In this document: piece after piece, positions 23,469 to 35,064 of the stretch | Layout: every line of letters starts with the position of its first letter | How positions within the stretch are numbered: the first letter of the stretch is position 1 | NCBI GenBank assembly: GCA_034401795.1 | Contig: CM067367.1 | Span: 31,051,337 to 31,115,336, forward strand | From: Chaetoderma sp. LZ-2023a | Lineage: Eukaryota; Mollusca; Caudofoveata; Chaetodermatida; Chaetodermatidae | DNA length: 64,000 nt | Direction of reading: 5' to 3' | Translations under genes and position numbers: made by a program | Notes under the pieces: model-generated | Database searches by the model: none | The model's input: only the letters and a program-made list of their open reading frames with translations | Told to the model about the DNA's origin: nothing

Positions 23469-25626
23469 AGCAAAACATTTGCTATTCTGCGAGTGAGCAG
23501 ATCAAGACTGGTGGTGTTGTGGTTCCTATTAACATGAGAAAAAGCGTTGTCATCACAGCGACAAAGATAACATTGACTAGCACAAACCATCAATTTGTCA
23601 AAGGTTGAATTCCATCGTACTCTAATCACCACAACTGGGAGTGGAGAAGGGGGTGGGGGTGCGGTTGATATCAGCAATAATGACTCTTCAAAGGAACCTC
23701 AGTTGACTGACTTTTATGCTAATGTGCTTCCTGCCGAACCTCATGCTAATGTTGATCTCATTCTCAAGAAGACAGATAATCCAGTCAGGTATGGTTAAGG
23801 ACAAGGTTAGTGTGGCAATCCTGAAAGATGGAGACTGGATAGGTCACGCATCTGACGTCATTCTTAAGAAAAATGCCAATTTCTACTTTGGAGATATAGT
23901 GGCATGTGTTGGCTTTAATTCTAGTCTCATGGATGATACAACATCAAGCACAGTGTACTAACTGATGTGCAACTCATCCTCTATGGCCATGGCCAAACAA
24001 GCAATGTATGTATTGATGGATATCAACCAGATTCTCAATCCAGGACAAACACCAGTTCTTGGTCGAAATCAGCATATATATTCCATTGGAAAGTTCATCC
24101 AGTGGAAACGGCGTAATACAGATTTGAGCGAAGACAAGTATGTACGAATGCTTGAAACACTTCCGATCGAGCTTATCATCGAGACTATGGCGGGAAGCTC
24201 ACAGAAGGATCTGGTGTGGCATTTATGGTCTGCAAGGCTGGAATTCTCACCACTGGTTGCGGCGATCCATTTTTCTCAAAACCTGACCACTACTTGAAAC
24301 TGACTTGTGTTCATCTGACCTTACCATCCTGAAAAAATGAGGCATACACAGTCCACCAGGATCAGCGTGGTCTGTACACTCGAACAAAATGGGAAAAAGA
24401 CATGGAGGGGATGTGAAAGACGTTTGTTTAATGCTCCATGGTTATGGGCATGGAGCTCCTTCATCGACGTTTTGTTCGCTCCCTGCATGGGGGCGATTTC
24501 ATCCTCTTTGTCCAAGTGATTGATGGTGTGGGTGACTATGCCTTTATGTTTAATCAAACATACTACGCAATATAGCCCCAATCCAATTAAATGATATAGT
24601 AGAACTTTAATTGAACCGCCCCCCCACCAGAAATACACTAGGAATTTATGAATGGCAACTTCGTCGCACAGAGCAGAAAATTTTTCTGGCTTGTAGCCAT
24701 GGATCACAGTCACGAGCAAGCTTCAAAAAGTTATGAAAAACGACGGAGATATACCCAATATCTACGATAATCCTGACACTTCGGATGGCCACATCTTAGC
24801 CCTTCCTGAAAAGCTAAGTGCCATCACAGAGTTCGAGGAGGCAGAAGAAACTATGTCTAGTTTGCCAACCTGGGCTGTCACGAAAAGTCTAAGACTCTTC
24901 AGCAGCGCTTTGTCAAGGACGTCCAGAAAGCTGGTGGCAACTCCTTTGTGAAAGAGAGCAGCGGCCCAGGCCTCATCACTCGAGACACCAGGGATAGCTA
25001 GGAATGAAGAATATGCAGAGACCTTTATCAATACGTGTGCGAGAGGAAAGGAACTGCATAATTGCTACGTTAGAGACCGTCTTATCTATGCCAATTTTGC
25101 TAATACTGATACTATCAAGAGGAACATTGTCCCTACCGTTGTCAAACCAGGTGAGTAAAAAAGCACAAACAGCAATGTTTCCATTGTGAAATGTGATGCA
25201 TCTCTGATGACGCAACTCTTGCTCTCAATGCTGTCAGCATAAAATAACGACGTGGGTGAGTTCTTTTGCTACGAGAACCGGAAGGAGCCTCTTGCAATAT
25301 CTGATCAGGCAAGAAGTCAGACATTCTATACTGCCTACAAATCCCAAATGTGGCTGGGCCTTCTGATGCCACGGCTAAGGTGCTCGATGGAGCAGCCATA
25401 GTGCACATTGTGCAATCCACAAAATCGGCAAATTTTGATGAACGTATTGATGTGAAGGGAACAACTCCAAAACCCACCAGCTTGAAACACTTCCTGCAGA
25501 CGCATGATAACAAGGTCAGTCTCTTTCGGTTCCTGAGACATACAGTTCTTGACGCATCAGCCAACGTCATCCAAGTGGTACTCTACTCCACGAAAGATGA
25601 CCTTGTGACAGCCCTGATAGAAAGAA

Positions 25627-26010
25627 AACGTTGGTCCAACATTGGGCCAACGTTTACCGCTACGTTGGGCCAACATAATTTTGCTCATCGGCCCAACGTT
25701 GGCCCAACGTTGGCAATACGTCATTGGGCCAACATAGAGACAACGGGCATAAATCTATGAAGATATTTAAAATAGTACACCAGAGAGCTTAATTTAGCAA
25801 TTAAAAAATTAAAAGGCGAATATTTTGTTGATTTTGTTTGATTTACTGTGAAATTACTAATGATGGCCCAACGTTGGCTCAACATTGGCCCGACGTTAGC
25901 AAACAAGTGATACAGCCAACGTTGGACTAACGTTGGTCCAACGTTGTAATGCCAACTGCGATCTGCCAACCTGTTGCCAAGGTTGGTCCAACGTCTACAT
26001 GTTATCTGGG
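25627..26010. mobile_element. Inserted element made of CCAACGTTGG palindromes
   Basis: The palindrome CCAACGTTGG and one-base variants recur at least eight times, clustered in two blocks (25627-25730 and 25862-25995) around an AT-rich centre of about 130 bp. The element interrupts the pseudogene between the segment ending VVLYSTKDDLV and the NHEEADGRIF segment, so it is a secondary insertion. The right boundary may be near ACATGTTATCTGGGAG. No ORF of its own. The superfamily is unknown to me. Confidence 0.6.
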
Positions 26011-26884
26011 AGTCAACTTGATTCATGGCAAATCCTAAGCAGATCTCCAAAATGTTTCACCCTCCAACCACGAAGAAGCTGATGGAAGAATCTTTCTTCA
26101 CATGGCTGATGCTTCACAAGGGCCCTAAAATTTGTTGGCTCGGACTGTCGACAGCGATGTTGGTGTCATCAGTATAAGTATGTTCGAACACGCAGGGCTC
26201 CAGGGACTATGGCTAGATTTTGGTACAAGAAACTATCACCGACACATACCAGTGCATTCTATCGTTCTAAATCTTGGACCAGAAAAGTGTCGTGCCGTGC
26301 TACGCCATCATTCTTACACAGAGTGAGATACTAAATATTCGTTCGTGGGTATTGTAAGAAAAAGAACTAGATGGGCGACATGGAAGGCATTTCTTGACCT
26401 CAGAGACTCTCACGACTCTGCTGAAAAATGCAGCGAAGATGACTTTGGAGAATATCCATATGCAGCGCTCAGAGAAACTCACTGTTATGATGTACTATAA
26501 GACCCCCAATGCCTCTCGTGTCAATGAGACCTGTCAACATCTAATTCTCCTAAAAGAACTCGTACCCTCGACATGATACCACCAACTATACAAGTGCTGC
26601 TCCTGCATATCTTACGGGCGCTTTATCAAGCGGCCATTATTTGGATGCATGCCTCGGATTGGGGTTGGATAAGAAATGAGAAGAGCAAACTATAGTTTCC
26701 TTTCTGGACTGTTTATCCCGATGCAAGCAAAGCTTGTGCATTGCTGGTTCATTTTAGTTGGCGGATGATATGCCGCGGGCAATTGTAAATGTTCTAAAAC
26801 TAATCTGCGTTGCACATGCCACTGCCGAGGCCAGAGTGGTTGTGTCAACAATGACACACTGTAATTATGGAGTTTCTACCAAAT

Positions 26885-27415
26885 TATTTCTTGAATTTTA
26901 TACCTTTCTGCATCTCTTTTAAAGCTTTAACTAGGGTACATGTAGTACAAATTTATCTTAAATTGTAAAACTCACATCGAAATAATATTCGTTGACTCTG
27001 AGCAACTTGTAGATCTTGCCATCAGAATAATGTTTCTATGTCAACATTCAATTAACTTGCGCAGTTGTGTAGCAGACATGTTGAGATCTATTTTGGACTT
27101 TTGATTAGCACGAGCACATCAAATGATGACAGAAGCAGTAAATAAAATTTGTCGACTGAAAATACTTATGTCTAGCTACTTGGAACTTGTGTCTTTATCA
27201 ATCGGTTAAGAAGTTACATGATTTAGAGTATATTTTGCAGGTAAATTACCTTGACCTTTACTCTAGTGAGGTGACCGTTACTCCAAACATCTGCTAAATC
27301 TGTACAAGTCAACCCACTACGCCTGGAAACCCCAATTTACATACCAAATTTATAGAAATCGGCCAACATGAGCTGGAAATATGGCCTTTTATCTATCCGG
27401 ATGATGGCCATCTGG
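26885..27415. other. No gene recognised
   Basis: This is AT-rich DNA immediately downstream of the pseudogene tail. No poly(A) tract, terminal repeat or coding segment is visible. Confidence 0.35.
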
Positions 27416-27419
27416 GATT

Positions 27420-27712
27420 TTCCAGAGAACTATACAGGTAAACTGCTGCTGAATATTTTGAAACAAATTTGACTGGGTGCTGTTGCTGCATATGGCAACA
27501 ACAGCGCCCAGCTAAATTAGTTTCAAAATATTCAACAGAATGTTTATTAAATAGTAAATGCATTTAATTCGTACAACTTGATGGATTATTAAGCGGTTAT
27601 AATGGACTAAACTGCGTTATTCCTGACGTAATGGATTAAGACGTCAGCCTACGCGTGACGTAGTTGATTATGACGTCATATGATTGACTGCAAAACTGGA
27701 TTCCTCCATTGT
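27420..27712 (+). mobile_element. CRE-MITE copy 7, left end replaced
   Basis: From GAGAACTATACAGGTAAACT onward it matches the family: full palindrome (about 27448-27537, with a short ATATG loop), ATGTTTATTAAATAG, CGTACAACTTGATGG, and TGACGTCA at the right end (GATTATGACGTCATATGATT), ending ACTGGATTCC. The left 130 bp of the usual element is not recognisable. Confidence 0.8.
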
Positions 27713-27719
27713 AGCTATT

Positions 27720-28200
27720 CCATAAAAAGAATAATCTCTGTGGATTTATCTCGGTCGGTATGATTATGGGTTGTTTCGGATTAGGAAATGATGAAAAACC
27801 TGTCAGTATTTAGGAGCTTTTCGATACAGCTCTTGAGCGGATAACATTTGGTTATTATTTGCTCCAAGGGCCATGATTTAATGACAGACGGCAACTATGT
27901 CCTCTTGGTATTTATTTCGTAGACAGATACGTTCATGGATATCCTTTCAAGTTTTGTTATTAAATGAAATGTAATGCGTTGTAATCTATGTTTGACAGTA
28001 ATGCTTTGTCTAAAGTCATAGTCCCATCTACAGGTCGCGTATCCTTCCAGGCCAGTTTAAGGTTTTTTTATTACACTCATCCTTACGATGGAACATATGA
28101 GGTAAATTTTTGAATTAATACATTATGGCGGTAGTTAGTGTAAAAATCTAAAATATACATAGATACAATATACAATGTTAAAATACAGTCTCGTCTGCAT
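27720..28200. other. No gene recognised
   Basis: AT-rich spacer without ORFs above 60 codons or visible repeat edges. Confidence 0.35.
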
Positions 28201-28203
28201 ACG

Positions 28204-28205
28204 CT

Positions 28206-28243
<38 letters not shown>

Positions 28244-28346
28244 TTCAATTTTCGACCTGAGCGAGGTTCGAACCCAGGCAACTCTGCGGCACCTTTCGCC
28301 TAGCGTTTGGGAGCCGAGTAGCCTACCCACTGGCCCACCATTCAGA
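28204..28346 (-). mobile_element. tRNA-derived SINE with (TAC)n tail
   Basis: Read on the minus strand, GGGCCAGTGGGTAGGC resembles an RNA polymerase III A box, and GGGTTCGAACCTCGC, about 55 bp on, fits the B-box consensus GGTTCGANNCC. The unit ends in about twelve (TAC) units (28206-28243 on the plus strand is (GTA)n). This layout, a tRNA-like head and a simple-repeat tail, is typical of short SINEs. No intact tRNA cloverleaf was folded, so it is not called a tRNA gene. Confidence 0.65.
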
Positions 28347-28349
28347 AGA

Positions 28350-28960
28350 AAACTCCTCTTTCTCCGGACCAGCTTTCAACTACCCGACTCACAACCACAC
28401 GAATTGACTGGAACTGATAGTGTACATTCCAGACTTGCCAACTCTCTAGGCACTTGCATGTATGTAGCTTTTATTATTGTCAAGTATAGTGGAATATATT
28501 TCTCTCGTTCTATGTTATATCGTTCACAAAGTTAGTGTAGAGACAATTTCTGTTGGTGTAAGCCATAGATAAAGAGCTGTAATGTGGTATTTCGCGAAGA
28601 GATAGAATATTTGGATTTATACGGATCTGTCCTACGATTCCGTGAGTATTGCTATGATTGTTGCCTAAGCTGTCAAAACATTGAACATTGAACAGAGCTA
28701 TCAATACACCTATCCACCTATTCGCGTCATAGCTTAGCCCGCCGATTTCTGGACTGTCGTTGATCGTGGCTCATTGCCAAGATTTATATTGGTTCAAACC
28801 TAATTGTTGTGAGCGCGCACACTGAATAAGATTAGAAAAGGTATGCTTGACCAAAGAAAGTGACATATGTAAAACAAAAGCTTCACAATCACCCGAGACG
28901 ACGATGCGCATACCTGGCCAGCCGCCAGCATATTCGCCTGACCTATATACGGTGAACGAT
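28350..28960. other. No gene recognised
   Basis: The antisense frames of 64 and 71 codons (28510-28704 and 28771-28986) have no recognisable motif. Confidence 0.35.
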
Positions 28961-28967
28961 AATATTA

Positions 28968-29115
28968 GTGAGGGGGACACTTGCAAGGATGGACCATCGC
29001 ATCAGTGAGTTAGAAAGCCGCTCTGGATCGCACGAATCCGCTATTCGTCAGCAAGCAGATAACTTGCGGTTACGTGATACCCATCAGGAACTATACCCTC
29101 GTGTGCTAGATCATG
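28968..29115 (+). pseudogene. Possible LINE ORF1 coiled-coil fragment
   Basis: The frame reads RMDHRISELESRSGSHESAI and continues to RVLDHEHRN, then runs into a G-run. The heptad-like spacing of hydrophobic residues followed by an L-(E/D)-x-(E/H)-x-R-N motif resembles the coiled coil and following segment of L1-like ORF1 proteins. Only about 48 residues remain and no partner ORF2 is adjacent, so this is tentative. Confidence 0.3.
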
Positions 29116-29124
29116 AACACCGTA

Positions 29125-29506
29125 ATTTGGGGGGGGGGGGAAGACAACCAGAGGGGGGTCTGGGGGTCCTCCCCCCGAAAATTTTGAAATCAGAAGGCAT
29201 CTACCTGCATTTTGAATGTTGACTATGATCCCTTAGTGGGCTGTGAAATTAGCCTATTTTATCCAACTTCTTCCAGGGAATACACATAGATAAACAAAGC
29301 ACCTCTCCGTCAGTGTCTGCGAACTTGTGACTGGTTGAGGATGTCATACAAACATGTGCATCTACCCCCCCCACCCCTCCAGCCTCAAATTTTATTGCAT
29401 ATTTAGAGTTTTCACAAGAACGGCCCAGGTGACCATTGAGGTGGCGACTGAGGTGGCCCTTGGGGTGGCCCCCCCTCGCCCCCCCACCCCCTTGGCTACG
29501 CCACTG
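29125..29506. mobile_element. Non-autonomous DNA element, right end CAGTGGCGTAGCCAAGGG
   Basis: The right edge on the minus strand reads CAGTGGCGTAGCCAAGGGGG, a terminal sequence type widespread among animal DNA transposons. G-run and C-run blocks occur inside, as in the 1377-1760 family. The left boundary was not found; 29125 marks only the start of the G-run. Confidence 0.4.
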
Positions 29507-29640
29507 GCTCTAACATGGATAGACAACGACGGTGAGGTCGGAAATGATGACGATGAAAATGCAAGACGGACTAGTCACGTGAACCATCATAAATATATGC
29601 ATAGAAGAATAACATCAAAGAAGAATTAACATAATAGTAA

Positions 29641-29881
29641 AAATTAGAAAAATGTCCTCACGCTATTACCGCTAGTGATGCCAGATACGAAACTAGTACA
29701 ATTGATGCTGCTGCTAGCGATATTTCCATTGATGCTACTGATGCAACTACTGCCACTGTTACTGCTACCCATACTGCTACGGCTACTGCTACTGCAATCG
29801 CTGTTCCTCATGCTCTTGCTGCAGCCATTGCTGCTACAACTGCTACTACCATTGCTTCTACATCTATTCATAATACCGCTG

Positions 29882-29978
<97 letters not shown>

Positions 29979-29979
29979 T

Positions 29980-30032
<53 letters not shown>

Positions 30033-30034
30033 CA

Positions 30035-30096
<62 letters not shown>

Positions 30097-30391
30097 GCCG
30101 ACACGGCTGCCTTATCTATTTCTGCTACTTCAACTAATAATGCTACTACTGATAGCACTACAACTATTACTGATGTGGTGTTTGATGTTACTGTTGATAC
30201 ATTGACATCGTTGACAACAACGACGACAACAGCAGCCGCAGCAACAACAACACCTGCTTTAAATATATCAATTGGTGAAAATATGATTGCTGATACTGCC
30301 ATTAACGCTACTACTGCTGTTACTACTACTACTGCACCTAATACTGCTACTAATGTTACAGCTACGTCCGCTACAGCTACTACTGCTGCTG

Positions 30392-30455
<64 letters not shown>

Positions 30456-30576
30456 AACATTTACTATTACAGTTGTGCATGTTACTGCTACTGCTTTGCT
30501 TCCTGCATCCGCTTCTGCTGTTTGCTCCGCCACTGCTTCCAGTTTTTACTGCAACTACCACAACAACAAATACTAA
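29641..30576 (+). repeat. (ACT)n arrays giving a continuous Thr/Ala-rich frame
   Basis: ACT repeats occupy about 29879-30096 and 30395-30455, surrounded by ACT/GCT-rich sequence. In the Thr frame no stop occurs from 29641 to 30574, giving about 310 codons, but there is no good start codon before the late ENMIAD segment. All six frames are long here because the array lacks stops. The tract precedes the LINE and may be its 5' region or simply a microsatellite that has grown next to it. Confidence 0.7.
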
Positions 30577-30593
30577 TACTGACCCTACAGTTG

Positions 30594-30594
<1 letters not shown>

Positions 30595-30658
<64 letters not shown>

Positions 30659-30660
30659 TA
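30595..30660. repeat. (AAT)n microsatellite
   Basis: About twenty AAT units, read as poly-Asn in the frame that leads into the LINE endonuclease. Confidence 0.9.
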
Positions 30661-30814
30661 CGAAACTACCAGCACCGATGCTAACTTTGTATATACTGCT
30701 GCCGCTATTAACAATACTACTATTGGCCATGCTATGACTGATAATGATGATGATGATGATGATAGCAACAGAGCTGAATATAGTGACACAGTACATGATT
30801 TACCATCATGCTCA

Positions 30815-31350
30815 AATAAAGCAGGTTTGTTGCATATCGCCCTTTTAAATGTATGTGGCTTGAACACTAAATTAAAATTCCCAAGAATTTTACTCTTTTC
30901 TGAATAAACATGATATATTATGTTTAAATGAAACCAAAATATCTATGCTCGACACTGTATCAATAGCAAACTACATTTTTCTCGGAAAGCCAAGAAAATT
31001 TGAGGAGAAAGCAGGTGGAATAGGTGTACTTATTAGAGAACACCTAGGAAAATATGTCAAATTAATTAATCTCGAATCTGAAAATGAGTTTGCAATGTGG
31101 ATTGAAATAAGCAATGGTTTATTACCAACTTGAAAACTTATAATGGGTGTCATATATGTACCGCCAGAATCTTCGAAATATTACTCCGCTGATGCTTTTG
31201 AAGAAATCGAATCAGATATCATTGAAGTGAGAGAAAGATATGATAAGATATGCATAATTGGTGATTTAAATGCAAAAATTGGTGTTGAACTGGACTTTGA
31301 TGAATACGATGATTTTACTATTAATTATTTAATGTTGATAATGCTACAAA
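30815..31350 (+). pseudogene. LINE apurinic endonuclease domain
   Basis: Motifs in order: ALLNVCGLNTKLKFP (Asn of the first motif), LCLNETKI (catalytic Glu), KAGGIGVLIREHLGKYVKL, MGVIYVPPESS and CIIGDLNAKIG (the GDxN motif). One frame change occurs near 30900 (between the FPRILLFSE stop and the HDILCLNET segment) and one stop near 31130 before the GVIYVPP segment. In an active LINE this enzyme nicks the target DNA to prime reverse transcription. The carboxy-terminal SDH-type motif is visible as DPIISDIH near 31605-31625, after further frameshifts. Confidence 0.75.
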
Positions 31351-32529
31351 TGTAGACGTAATAAAACTAAGAAAACTGGGCCTCACAGAAAAGAGATATA
31401 ACCAATGTAAAGTAAGTGTAAGACCAAAATGGGAGGAAACTGCTCCAGCTGTGCAAAAATATGAATTTATTTCTATTAAACGGAAGGATGGGACATGATA
31501 AAGAATTAGGAAAAATAACAACAACAAATGAGAGTGCACTAGACTATGTAATAGGGAACACACAATCTATCGAAATAGTAAAAGACTTTAAAGTAGATGA
31601 TTTTGATCCGATAATATCTGATATACACTGCTATAAAGTTAACTATTGAACAAAATGATATATCTAAAAAATATCCTACCCGAAACACCAGGGAAAATTT
31701 CATCCTGAGGCTGGTGGAAGAAAACGAAAACAGTAACAAGAAAAATAGAAATGTCCCCAATAATGATAGCTATATTAAATGGAATGCAAACAAAAAGGAA
31801 GAGTTTGTCCAAAACCTAGACCCTGTACTGTTCTAATCCATTCACCAAGAGTTGTCTTCAATACAGCAAAATGGAGTAGAACAGCTGATAAACAAAACTG
31901 CAATTAATCGGCGATCTATTGATCAAAACCGCCAAAACAACTTGGATACAGCAAAGCTTATAAAGGAAAAATAAAAATAAATAACAAATCTTGGTTCGGA
32001 CCCGAATGCAAACAGAAGCGTAGGGAATATAATAAAATAAGAAAGCAAAATAATGTAAATAAAACCGACTATAACCGAGAAAGCTTGGAAAAGGCAAGTA
32101 AAACCTACAACATAACTGTGACAAAATATGCAAATAAAACGCGCACTCAACTGCACACTTAACTGCGTAATTTGGAAAAAAGCGATACCAAAGCTTACTG
32201 GAAAATATTAAATCAGGGAAAGAGAAAGCAAGCAGATAGTGATAATAAAATAATACAAATCCACTATATGGATACGTCAAGTGGGTAAATCAAAACGAAA
32301 CTGAAAACGAAAACAAAAATGAAGAGTTACTCGTCTGTGAAAACCCTGAGCCCGATGCTCCAATATCAAGAGAAAAGATTAAAAATGCCATTAATAAACT
32401 ATCAAAAAATAAGGCAGGAGGAAATGATATCCTAAATGAATACATCATAATATCATCTGATATCATTCTTCCAATATATATATATATATATATACAAATG
32501 TTCAATATAATCTTTAATCAAGCATGTGC

Positions 32530-33703
32530 TCCTGAAACGTGGTTAGTAGGAAAAATAATTGCGATATTCTAAAATAAAGGTGACGCCGCAGATCCGGCTA
32601 ATTATTGTCCCATTACACTGCTTAGCTGCCTAGAAAAACTTTTTACTTCCATTATAAATAATAGACTTAAGATATATGCAGAAGAGAGCGAAATACTATC
32701 AGAATCATAGGCAGGTTTTAGAAAAGGAAGATCAACTATAGACAGTATATTCACTCTGTACCTAATAAATGAGTTGTTACGTCTACAAAAGAAACAAACT
32801 CTTTTGCCGCTTTATGGATTTTAAACAAGCCTTTGATACTGTATGGCGTCGTGGTCTCTGGACCAAGCCTCTAAGAAGTAACATATCAGGCAAATGTTTC
32901 AACGTAATAAAAATATGTATGAATCAATCAAATCATTTGTGTGTCTTAACAAATGAGAATCAGATTATTTTTGGTGCAAAATTGGTGTACGACAGGGAGA
33001 AGACATTTCACCGTTCTTATTCTCTATATTTTTTAATGATCTAGAACAATATCTGCAAGAACATTCCATCTCTGGTCTGTCATCACTAACTGAAATTGCC
33101 TATGAAAACCTAAATTTATTTCTATACCTTGTAGTCCTTCTCTATGCAGATGACACCATACTTATGTTAGATTCAGCACAATCACTTCAAACAAAATTAG
33201 ACGTGTTTTATGACTACTGCCTAAGATGGCAACTAAAGTTAAATTGCTCAAAAACAAAACTAATGATATTCTCTAGACAACGACAACACAGACATTTAGA
33301 ATTTTATATGGCAGGCCAAAACATTGAGATTACTGATGAATTCCTCTACTTAGGTGTCATCTTTAAAAATAACCGTAGTTTTTTCACAAGTCGCAAAGGA
33401 AATCTAAATCAAGGAATAAAAGCAATGTATGCATTAATTAAAAAGATAAATAATATACCTTTTGATCTACAATGTAAATTTTTTAATATGATGGTCATCC
33501 CTGTACTGCTATATGCCTCAGAGGTATGGGGCTTTGAGAACACAAAATTATTAGAACACTGTCAAATAAAATTCTACAAAACTATGTTGAAAATGAAAAG
33601 GAGTACTCCAAATGTCACAGTTTATGGTGAGACTGACACCTACCCGCTAGATATTTTAATCAAGTGCAATATGGTTAGGTTCTGGATAGACATTATAAAC
33701 TGA
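32530..33703 (+). pseudogene. LINE reverse transcriptase and thumb region
   Basis: Read in order: NKGDAADPANYCPITLLSCL (32575-32635), AGFRKGRSTIDSIFTLYL (32710-32765), FMDFKQAFDTVWRRGLW (32812-32862, first catalytic Asp), a G-V-R-Q-G-E motif near 32985 in another frame, and LLYADDTILMLDS (33137-33175, the catalytic Y-A-D-D). The thumb follows, with LNCSKTKLMIFSR and LYLGVIF, in an open frame to 33703. TAA and TAG replace a Lys codon before NKGD and a Gln codon before AGFR. The enzyme copies the element RNA at the nicked target. This copy cannot do so. Confidence 0.8.
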
Positions 33704-34332
33704 GGATATAGCAAATTATCATCTATGTTATACTTCATTGCCTTAGACTACACAAGGCAAAATAATTATAAGGTAAAATGGATGGAATGTATAGAAAATA
33801 TCTTAATGACAACAGGAAACACCCATATCTTAGATGCGGAAACTATCAACAAAAACAGGTAATGAAGTAGATTAAGAAAGCCTTACAGACACAATTCGAT
33901 AACAACTGGATACATGAAATACAGACATCAACTAGGTTAATATTTTATGCAAAAGTAAAGAACATTACTAAATTTGAGCCATATCTAATAGTACTGCTAT
34001 ATAATGAAGTCATTACACTGTGACACTTTAGAACTTTAAATTACCAACTGGGCATTGAAACTCAAAGATGGTCTGGAATAGAGAGAGAGAGAGAGCTGAG
34101 AGACTATGCGAAAGATGTAATGCTGTCGAAGATGAGAATCACTTCTAATTTTACTGCCAAAAATTTAACAATGAACGGCAAAAATACATTCCAACCTATT
34201 ATGCGGTAAACATCAATGATGAAAAGACAAAGGGGCTATTATCCAAATGCAATAAACCTATTTTGATTAAATTATGCAAATATATTAGATTATCAAAGAA
34301 GACGAGACCCCTTACACCTTTATACATTTAAA
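33704..34332 (+). pseudogene. LINE carboxy-terminal region
   Basis: In broken frames: GYSKLSSMLYFIALDYTRQN just downstream of the thumb, then near 34100-34150 a C-x2-C-N-A-V-E-D-E-N-H-F motif (Cys/His cluster typical of jockey-like LINE tails), then INDEKTKGLLSKCNKPILIK and CKYIRLSKKTR, ending at a stop at about 34330. Confidence 0.6.
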
Positions 34333-34532
34333 GGGATGCTAATCTCATCTCACATATTGTATTTCACCAATTGATTTTGTTTTATATATTCCGTAGCATT
34401 CATATCATGTCATTTTCACTTGTCTGTACCAGAATTATCTGCTTTGTAACATCGCATGCATGTTGAACAGCGATCTCCACCATTTTGTCTCATCTAGCGA
34501 TAGTGTGTGATCTCATGCAAGTGCCAATGCAT

Positions 34533-34670
34533 TACATTCTTTATTATGTAATAAAAATCTTGCTGAATACTTTGGAACTGATTTGACTGGAAGTTGTTGC
34601 TGCCTATGGCAGCAACAACTCCCCGCCAAATTAGTTTCAGAATATTCAACATCTTACATGTATGGTTGCT
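34533..34670. repeat. CRE-MITE core palindrome only (copy 8)
   Basis: TTGCTGAATACTTTGGAACT and GGAAGTTGTTGCTGCC pair with GGCAGCAACAACTCC and AGTTTCAGAATATTCAAC, a hairpin of about 95 nt. The flanks TTATGTAATAAAAATC and CTTACATGTATGG are like the family, but the outer thirds are absent. A far more worn hairpin of similar design lies at about 34960-35060. Confidence 0.65.
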
Positions 34671-35064
34671 TTTATACCACATTGTTAAACTATAGATGTG
34701 CCCCCTATGACTGAGCGCATATACCGAGACAGATACGCTAGTGGATTTTGTTGTGTAATTGGTTGAAAAGTAAACCATGACCGCCATCCTAGGCTGTAGA
34801 AATGTATCACCATTTAGCTACTCAAGCTTGAATATCTTTTCTTATGAAAATATATGCATAGTTTATGACTGGCCTATTAGATCATCTGCATAGATATCAT
34901 GAGCTCAGGTTAGTTATCCGTTAATGTATCCATAGATCCACTAAGGTGTAAGAATATGGTGCTGAGTATATTGGGACTAGACTGACTTGGGAAAATTGTT
35001 GCCTAAGACAACATCAACATCAGACTGGTTCGAATATATTCGGCAGCTTATCTGATCACGATTT

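Larger units (their letters stand above)
22250..26870 (+). pseudogene. Degenerate copy of a large invertebrate multicopy protein family
   Basis: Segments of one long protein can be read in order in shifting frames: KVVYHKSCRTACNS (22330-22380), ARDAHAIDTFYHW (22625-22665), LKELKDLY and LHSTQFKETM (22810-22910), FKKSLLEHKPFDGHFQPDCL (23080-23140), PVMPHSNAREILSSLYIGFE (23255-23315), GGVVVPINMRKSV (23510-23550), LTDFYANVLP (23705-23735), LNPGQTPVLGRNQ and RMLETLPIEL (24035-24170), MELLHRRFVRSLHGGDF (24450-24500), KVLDGAAIVHI (25375-25410), NHEEADGRIFLHMADASQ (26070-26125), RTVDSDVGVISISMF (26135-26180), LWLDFGTRNYHRHIPVHSI (26205-26265), WTVYPDASKACALLVHF (26705-26755) and a Cys-rich tail with CKCSKTN and CTCHC (26785-26845). 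From memory this matches long uncharacterised proteins abundant in invertebrates. At least eight frameshifts or stops make it a pseudogene. Confidence 0.7.
30810..34332 (+). mobile_element. Nearly full-length, inactive jockey/I-like LINE
   Basis: The endonuclease, linker, reverse transcriptase and carboxy-terminal Cys/His segment are all present in the usual order over 3.5 kb on the plus strand. The upstream Asn-rich frame (30580-30815) runs straight into the endonuclease, so the protein may have begun there. Stops and frameshifts occur in every domain. The clade is not certain; the carboxy end (YASEVWGFEN, MKRSTPN, VYGETDTYPL) resembles a jockey/I-type group common in aquatic animals. No target duplication or tail was recognised after 34332. 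Confidence 0.8.

Noticed and set aside
23225-23677. Arg-Glu-rich and Ser-Leu-rich ORFs of over 100 codons
   Set aside because: They cross the GA microsatellite that interrupts the plus-strand pseudogene. Only the short flanking segments match that family.
28204-28346. tRNA gene
   Set aside because: A and B boxes are present, but I could not make a complete cloverleaf and the simple-repeat tail is typical of a SINE.
29868-30533. Long poly-Val, poly-Leu and poly-Ser ORFs on both strands
   Set aside because: All are translations of ACT/AGT and AAT microsatellites, which lack stops in every frame. There is no start context or domain.
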